Source: Amaranthus tricolor
Lineage: Eukaryota > Streptophyta > Magnoliopsida > Caryophyllales > Amaranthaceae
NCBI RefSeq assembly: GCF_026212465.1
Contig: NC_080047.1
Span: 38,249,019 to 38,313,018 of the forward strand
Reading direction: 5' to 3'
Length of the DNA stretch: 64,000 nt
The notes below the pieces were generated by a model. It had not been told where the DNA came from, searched no databases, and was given only the letters and a program-made list of their open reading frames with translations. This document shows, piece by piece, positions 57,815-64,000 of this stretch (position 1 is its first letter; the number at the start of each line of letters is the position of its first letter). Made by a program: the position numbers and the translations under genes.

Positions 57815-64000
<6,186 letters not shown>

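Overview
This is a plant nuclear window, almost certainly a core eudicot. The evidence is spliced genes with GT-AG introns, close PBL27 and ISWI (CHR11/CHR17) homologues, and an AT-rich, transposon-dense background. Short repeats built on an agacggtctc core made me think of Caryophyllales/Amaranthaceae, but that is only an impression. No CRISPR arrays, operons or prokaryotic features are present.

Layout. 1-5289: broken Ty3/gypsy chromovirus (Tekay-like) pol, a long LTR and a tRNA-Met primer-binding site, then directly a Cassandra-type LTR carrying a 5S-rRNA-derived segment. 5290-5582: MITE. About 6110-10980: first DnaJ-DUF3444 gene. 10981-16298: AT-rich DNA with Stowaway-like and hAT MITEs and a TIR element carrying a decayed GRF zinc-finger gene. 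16331-20251: a Mutator-like element (MULE) with 9-bp target duplications, a decayed transposase and a plant-mobile-domain (PMD) tail. 20252-23640: AT-rich degenerate tandem units with two tRNA-Phe-derived segments and Helitron-like ends. About 24240-29000: second DnaJ-DUF3444 gene, a duplicate of the first including its leader. 29846-30440: minisatellite split by an hAT element. About 30470-39094: retroelement cluster with three related Tat-like LTRs, two of them about 98 percent identical but inverted, plus a PF04195-type ORF. 40000-43126: Stowaway MITE, then a TIR element with an intact GRF zinc-finger gene embedded in a giant TA microsatellite.

43980-64000 holds the two clear host genes. 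One is a five-exon PBL27-like receptor-like cytoplasmic kinase (plus strand) whose introns are swollen by hAT elements, MITEs and a LINE scrap. The other is an ISWI chromatin-remodelling ATPase (minus strand, 21 exons, N-terminus beyond the window). A copia remnant lies between them. The host genes are independent single-promoter genes; a shared pathway is not implied.

The best candidates for something new are: the two TIR elements carrying a GRF-zinc-finger/coiled-coil/membrane-anchor gene as cargo; the Tekay LTR to Cassandra LTR chimera; the inverted, nearly identical Tat-like LTR pair; and the tRNA-Phe-derived segments inside tandem AT-rich units.
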